This document shows positions 32,988 through 36,130 of a DNA stretch of 36,130 nt, one piece after another (the first letter of the stretch is position 1; every line of letters begins with the position of its first letter). Source of the stretch: Microbotryomycetes sp. JL201 (Eukaryota; Basidiomycota; Microbotryomycetes); NCBI GenBank assembly GCA_033819885.1, contig JAQYUZ010000072.1, forward strand, positions 1 to 36,130. The letters run 5' to 3'. The notes beneath the pieces are model-generated. The model did not search any database. It saw nothing but the letters and a program-made list of their open reading frames with translations, and was not told the origin of the DNA. The position numbers were made by a program, and so were the translations under genes.

Positions 32988-33819
32988 ATGCTGATCAAAG
33001 TCAAGGTGCGTGCGCTTGGCAGGTCTCAATGTCGTGTTGTGAGCCAAAATACGCTGACAACATGTTACGTAACGTTCCCTATACGGCGTCCCGCGATGCT
33101 CACGTCACCGCTCGACACTGTGTGAACCGCATGCCATCCATGCGGCCGACGTCAAAGACCCTGACGGGTAAAGAGGTGAGAATGCATAGTCCATAGCGTG
33201 CTCATGCTGTCTCGCTTCGTGCACGGAGCCTCTCGCTGATCCATGCGCTGATTCTCGTCGACAGATTGAGATCCCGATTGAGCCACACTACACAGTACGT
33301 GATCATCTTTTGTTCCGGATGACTCTCACTGGCGGGACTCGGCGGCTGCTTTTGACCTGATAAGCCGGCTCGCATTCACGGACCGAGCCAGCGCAAACGA
33401 CAAGGCTTTGCCATGTGTCGCTATATTCGCCACCAATTACCGGATCCTTGGGATCAAATAAACCAGTTGCGACGTGTTGACTGCCTACCAGGCCGCACCA
33501 GTCGTGCCCGACATATATGAGAGGTGGTGGCGCGCTCGTACTGACGCAAGCCCATCCGTTCTCATCGGTCTTCAACAGTCTGCAAAGATCAAGGAAACTC
33601 TGGAAGAAAAGGAAGGCATCCCGCCACCGCAGCAGCGACTCATCTTTGGCGGCAAGAGTCTGTGAGTGGCAAGGCGCTGCCAATCTGAATCTCAGACTGC
33701 TGACGCTGACCTTATCTTTGGCGGCCAACAGGCCCGATGACAAGACGGCAGAAGAAATGAAAATTGCACCTGGTTCAACATTGCATTTGGTACTGAGCTT
33801 GCGAGGAGGCAGACGATGA
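32988..33819 (+). CDS. RUB1: NEDD8/Rub1 ubiquitin-like modifier, five exons
   Basis: Exons 32988-33005, 33158-33175, 33265-33294, 33579-33661, 33732-33819; 78 aa. NEDD8/Rub1 is conjugated to cullins to activate SCF-type ubiquitin ligases. The joined protein reads MLIKVK|TLTGKE|IEIPIEPHYT, then SAKIKETLEEKEGIPPPQQR and LIFGGKSL, then PDDKTAEEMKIAPGSTLHLV and LSLRGGRR. It matches NEDD8 residue for residue in spacing, and the diglycine falls at 75-76 as in NEDD8. Two extra Arg after the glycines must be removed by a Yuh1/UCHL3-type hydrolase. Within the family, Ala at position 72 separates NEDD8 from ubiquitin (Arg); here the residue before LRGG is Ser, not Arg, which also fits Rub1 rather than ubiquitin. 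The first three exons total only 66 nt, so gene finders will often miss them. Confidence 0.9.
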
Positions 33820-33974
33820 AAATAGTGAAGCGAGCAAGCTTGCGAGGAGAAAGCTCTGAACGTTGTCGCTCTCGCGAAGAACGCCGTGTACCTTTGCAAT
33901 CGGATTCCAAATAGTAGTACAGCTCGGTAAAGCAGGCGTCGCAAGATTGTAACCTGGACCGGTGATTGGCGCAA

Positions 33975-34513
33975 TCAACTCTTCCTCTCGTCTTTGAAAA
34001 ACTGCACAGGCGTTCTCCGATCAGGAACGACAGCTTCCGGTACGTTTGATGACGGGTTCGAGTGTGTCGAGCTTGCGAGCGCTTGTCTGTCTCGCTCGGT
34101 GAGCGTGAAGAAGCCCTTCGTATGTTCGTCGAACCATCTTCGTACCTAGTTCACGAGCACGATGTCAGACGCTGTGTTCCTTTTCAAGTGAACCACTACG
34201 ACTGGCGCCTCACTGGCATGAAACAATGCTCTCGTTGCCCGAAATCGTAGAACAGAACTGCGTACCCTGTCAGAACTGCACAAAGACCAGGAACGCAGGT
34301 TTGGCAACGGTCAACAACACTTCGGATGGCATATGAAATGGGCACATGAGGCCCAGTCTTACCAGTCGCCAGTGCAAACGATCCAATTTGCAGGCCTCGG
34401 CTCAGCTTTGTCGGCGCGATGTGCTGAGGCAACTGCGAGGGTGGAATCGGTGGAAGACGAGGTCTCAGTGGTTTTGCAGACCCTTGCATGTTTGAAAATG
34501 TAGGTCGTGGCAT
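33975..34513 (-). CDS. Small single-TM protein, possibly mitochondrial
   Basis: Exons (minus): 34513-34363, 34275-34214, 34145-33975; 127 aa. The function is unknown. A Pro/Arg-rich N-terminus (PLRPRLPPIPPSQLPQHIAP) precedes one membrane segment joined across intron 1 (GLQIGSFALAT|VLTGYAVLFY). A compact motif then follows (DFGQREHCFMP|VRRWFDEHTKGFFTLT). The last part is hydrophilic. The pattern of TM plus an FG..EH.F.P..RW motif looks like a conserved small fungal membrane protein, but I cannot name it. Donors GTAAGA and GTGAGG are sound. The C-terminus is less sure: a different frame that overlaps the stop also looks protein-like. An in-frame upstream ATG exists at 34630. Confidence 0.6.
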
Positions 34514-34780
34514 GATTGTTCCTGGCTGGAGGAATGCGAAACTGCCGACAGCGCCAAGACACAACAAAGAACCAGGTGACCGATAGATGTCTGGTATACT
34601 TATAGGCCCAGGGCTCTTCCTGCACGACAATAGTGAAGCTGCTTCTGAGCTCTAGGGAGAATTCGCGACGAGCACCTGACTTTCCAGAACGGAAGAGAGC
34701 ATATGGTGATATTCTCAGCAATACTACTAATTTGATTGACTACGACAAGAGAGGAAACCGCTTGGAACAGCACGGCGTAT

Positions 34781-35324
34781 TTAGTGCTTGGCCGACTCCT
34801 TGTGGGCCTCGGCCTTGGCGGAGCTGCAAGGAAAGCAATGTCAACTCAGAATTAACTTCATTGCGATGAATCTCAGCCAGATACTCACTGCTTGGACTCG
34901 TCAAGCTTGTCAGAGGCGGCACTCAGGCCGGCAGAGGCGCGCTCAGACAAAGAGGCGTCAGTGTTGCCCTTGGCGACCTCCTACAAATGGTCAACGGGAT
35001 CTCCAACAGTTCAGTATAGTGCAGCACTCGCAAAAGGGTTGCCACGAACCTTGTTCTTCTCCTTGGAAGCGCCCGAAGCTGCCTCCTGCACAGACTCGGT
35101 GACATAATTGACGGCGTCCTTGGCCTTGTCAATGATGCCGCCAGAGGTGGTTGTGTTCTGCTCAGGTAGCACTAGTGGTCAGCAACCGTGGCGCGCCACT
35201 CGCGGGCCACCGGTGACGTAAGTGCCCGGCTCTGCAGACTTGCCGTGGTGGATGCCACTGTGCAGTGAAGTCAATGTACTGTCAGTCACATAGTTTCACA
35301 ACTGTTCGATCAGTCAGACTCACT
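34781..35324 (-). CDS. GRG1/CCG-1 glucose-repressible protein, paralogue A
   Basis: Exons (minus): the A of ATG ends exon 1 at 35324; then 35257-35244 (14 nt), 35157-35050, 34980-34889, 34823-34781; 85 aa. GRG-1/CCG-1 proteins are small, hydrophilic, abundant stress and starvation proteins, clock-controlled and glucose-repressed in Neurospora; the biochemical role is unknown. The protein reads MASTT|NTTTSGGIIDKAKDAV, then NYVTESVQEAASGASKEKNK|EVAKGNTDASL and ...KLDESKH|SAKAEAHKESAKH, matching the family's ASGASKExNKEVAK core and KH ending. Intron 1 cuts the start codon after A. Intron 2 (35243-35158) has a GC donor (ACG|GCAAGT). No ATG exists in the unspliced leader just before the coding part, which supports this start. 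It is head-to-head with paralogue B. Confidence 0.85.
35258..35323 (-). promoter_or_regulatory. Leader intron that splits the start codon (A|TG)
   Basis: The donor is AAGAAA|GTGAGT and the acceptor CTGCACAG|TGGCATCC. The A before the donor and the TG after the acceptor form the initiator. The resulting N-terminus MASTTNTTTSGG aligns with paralogue B (MSATTNSSTSGG). Confidence 0.75.
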
Positions 35325-35949
35325 TTCTTGTGTTCGAACGGAGTGTAAGGAAGAAGGAGGAGGTGTTTCCCAGCTCGTCCAAAGGGGCTTTCATCCAACT
35401 TGGAATTGCAGACGTCACTGCCGATTTGCCGGTCACCTGATTGCCAAGCGGTCAGATCACGACATTCCTTGAGCTGCCTAATACGACACTTCGCAGTTGG
35501 TAATAGGGCTCGACTTGCTACCAAGGACTCGATGCATATAGGGGTCCAAGACATGTAACACAGACCTTCGCTTCAGCTCTAGCCACATAAAGTGTCATCA
35601 AAGCTCTTGTGCATTAGTTGAGCGCAACACAACAACATTCCCAGCGCTCGGAAGACGCTGCCGTCTGAGCTCGAGCCTCACTTATCGCCTCAGACACGAC
35701 GCGACGCGTTCATCGTTGTCAACACGTGACTACAAGAACTTCACGCTGCCTGCATGCGCATTCAGCTGAGCGTGTCAGAGCGGGACATCGTCTCGCGCGA
35801 GGCTCGTTGCCGACTGCGGGCTGACGCGGATTGCCTCTTCTTGTGCCAGAACCTCGTCAGGCTTCGAAAGCTGGCAGTGACTCTCTCTTTTCTACACCAC
35901 AGGCTTGCCTTTGACTTTAACTTACACGCCTACCTTCAACAAAAGAACA
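35325..35949. promoter_or_regulatory. Divergent promoter shared by two GRG1 paralogues
   Basis: This 625-bp region separates the two start codons and includes both 5' leaders. AGGGG stress-response-like pentamers occur at 35383-35387 and 35540-35544, with a TATA-like GCATATA beside the second. A CACGTG E-box is at 35723-35728. These fit stress- or glucose-controlled expression, but this is inference from short motifs. Confidence 0.5.
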
Positions 35950-36130
35950 ATGTGAGTGAAAAATGACACGTCAGCTGACGCCACCACTGCGACGATAGGA
36001 ACACGCCGGGCAACCGGCAAACAAGCTCATAGTCGCTGACACAGACGCACTTCCCCTGGCTCGCAGGTCTGCCACTACAAACTCTTCCACCTCTGGCGGC
36101 ATCGCCGACAAGATCTCGAACGCTGCCAAC
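35950..36130 (+). CDS. GRG1/CCG-1 paralogue B, cut off by the window edge
   Basis: Only the start is in the window: AT (35950-35951) from exon 1 and 36067-36130 from exon 2. The joined frame reads M, then SATTNSSTSGGIADKISNAA and N, clearly paralogous to the start of GRG1 paralogue A. The intron (35952-36066, 115 nt; donor GTGAGT, acceptor CTCGCAG) interrupts the start codon between T and G. In unspliced RNA the same AT is followed by GTGA, giving AUG-UGA, an immediate stop. The rest of the gene lies beyond 36130. Confidence 0.8.
35952..36066 (+). promoter_or_regulatory. Leader intron that splits the start codon (AT|G)
   Basis: The donor is AACAAT|GTGAGT and the acceptor GCTCGCAG|GTCTGCC. 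A branch-like CTGAC lies within. The position differs by one base relative to the start codon from the intron in paralogue A. Confidence 0.75.

Overview
The window is compact nuclear DNA of a fungus, most likely a basidiomycete. The reasons are: seventeen recognisable genes in 36 kb on both strands; dense, mostly short introns (about 50-100 nt, 69 in the models below); a GT69 CAP59/CMT1-type mannosyltransferase; a Mub1/SamB MYND protein; two GRG1/CCG-1 glucose-repressible proteins; and ordinary fungal housekeeping enzymes. I see no rRNA, tRNA, CRISPR array, transposon or virus-like element. The species cannot be fixed from the sequence alone. All gene models were spliced by eye; for every complete model the exon lengths sum to a multiple of three and the joined reading frame restores known family motifs.

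Layout. 1-76 is a pure C run, probably an assembly or sequencing artefact. Then: FIST-domain protein (-, 191-1885); NmrA-like Rossmann protein (+, 2556-3437); mitochondrial 3-hydroxyacyl-CoA dehydrogenase (+, 3855-5196); mitochondrial acyl-CoA synthetase (-, 5324-7687); GT69 mannosyltransferase (+, 8103-10283); small conserved basic protein (-, 10531-11166); large mitochondrial PPR-like protein (+, 11370-14356); ABCC/MRP transporter in 15 exons (+, 14471-20002); mitochondrial malate dehydrogenase (+, 20147-21545); a TG microsatellite; NADP isocitrate dehydrogenase in 12 exons (-, 22048-24420); a doubtful small mitochondrial peptide (-, 24827-25173); GPT2/SCT1-type glycerol-3-phosphate acyltransferase (-, 25346-27695); MUB1 homologue (-, 28007-30312); an unrecognised protein (+, 31576-32697); NEDD8/Rub1 (+, 32988-33819); a small one-TM protein (-, 33975-34513); and a head-to-head pair of GRG1/CCG-1 paralogues (-, 34781-35324; +, 35950 to the window edge).

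Several genes serve mitochondrial carbon and lipid metabolism (hydroxyacyl-CoA dehydrogenase, acyl-CoA synthetase, MDH, IDP, acyltransferase), but they are separate transcription units and I see no biosynthetic cluster.

The most unusual signals are in RNA processing. Eight of 69 introns appear to use a GC donor (GCAAGY or GCGAGC) instead of GT, far above the roughly one percent usual in fungi, and at least eleven more use the uncommon donor GTCAGT. In both GRG1 paralogues the start codon itself is cut by the first intron (A|TG in one, AT|G in the other), so the initiator AUG of the protein exists only after splicing. The Rub1 gene begins with exons of 18, 18 and 30 nt.
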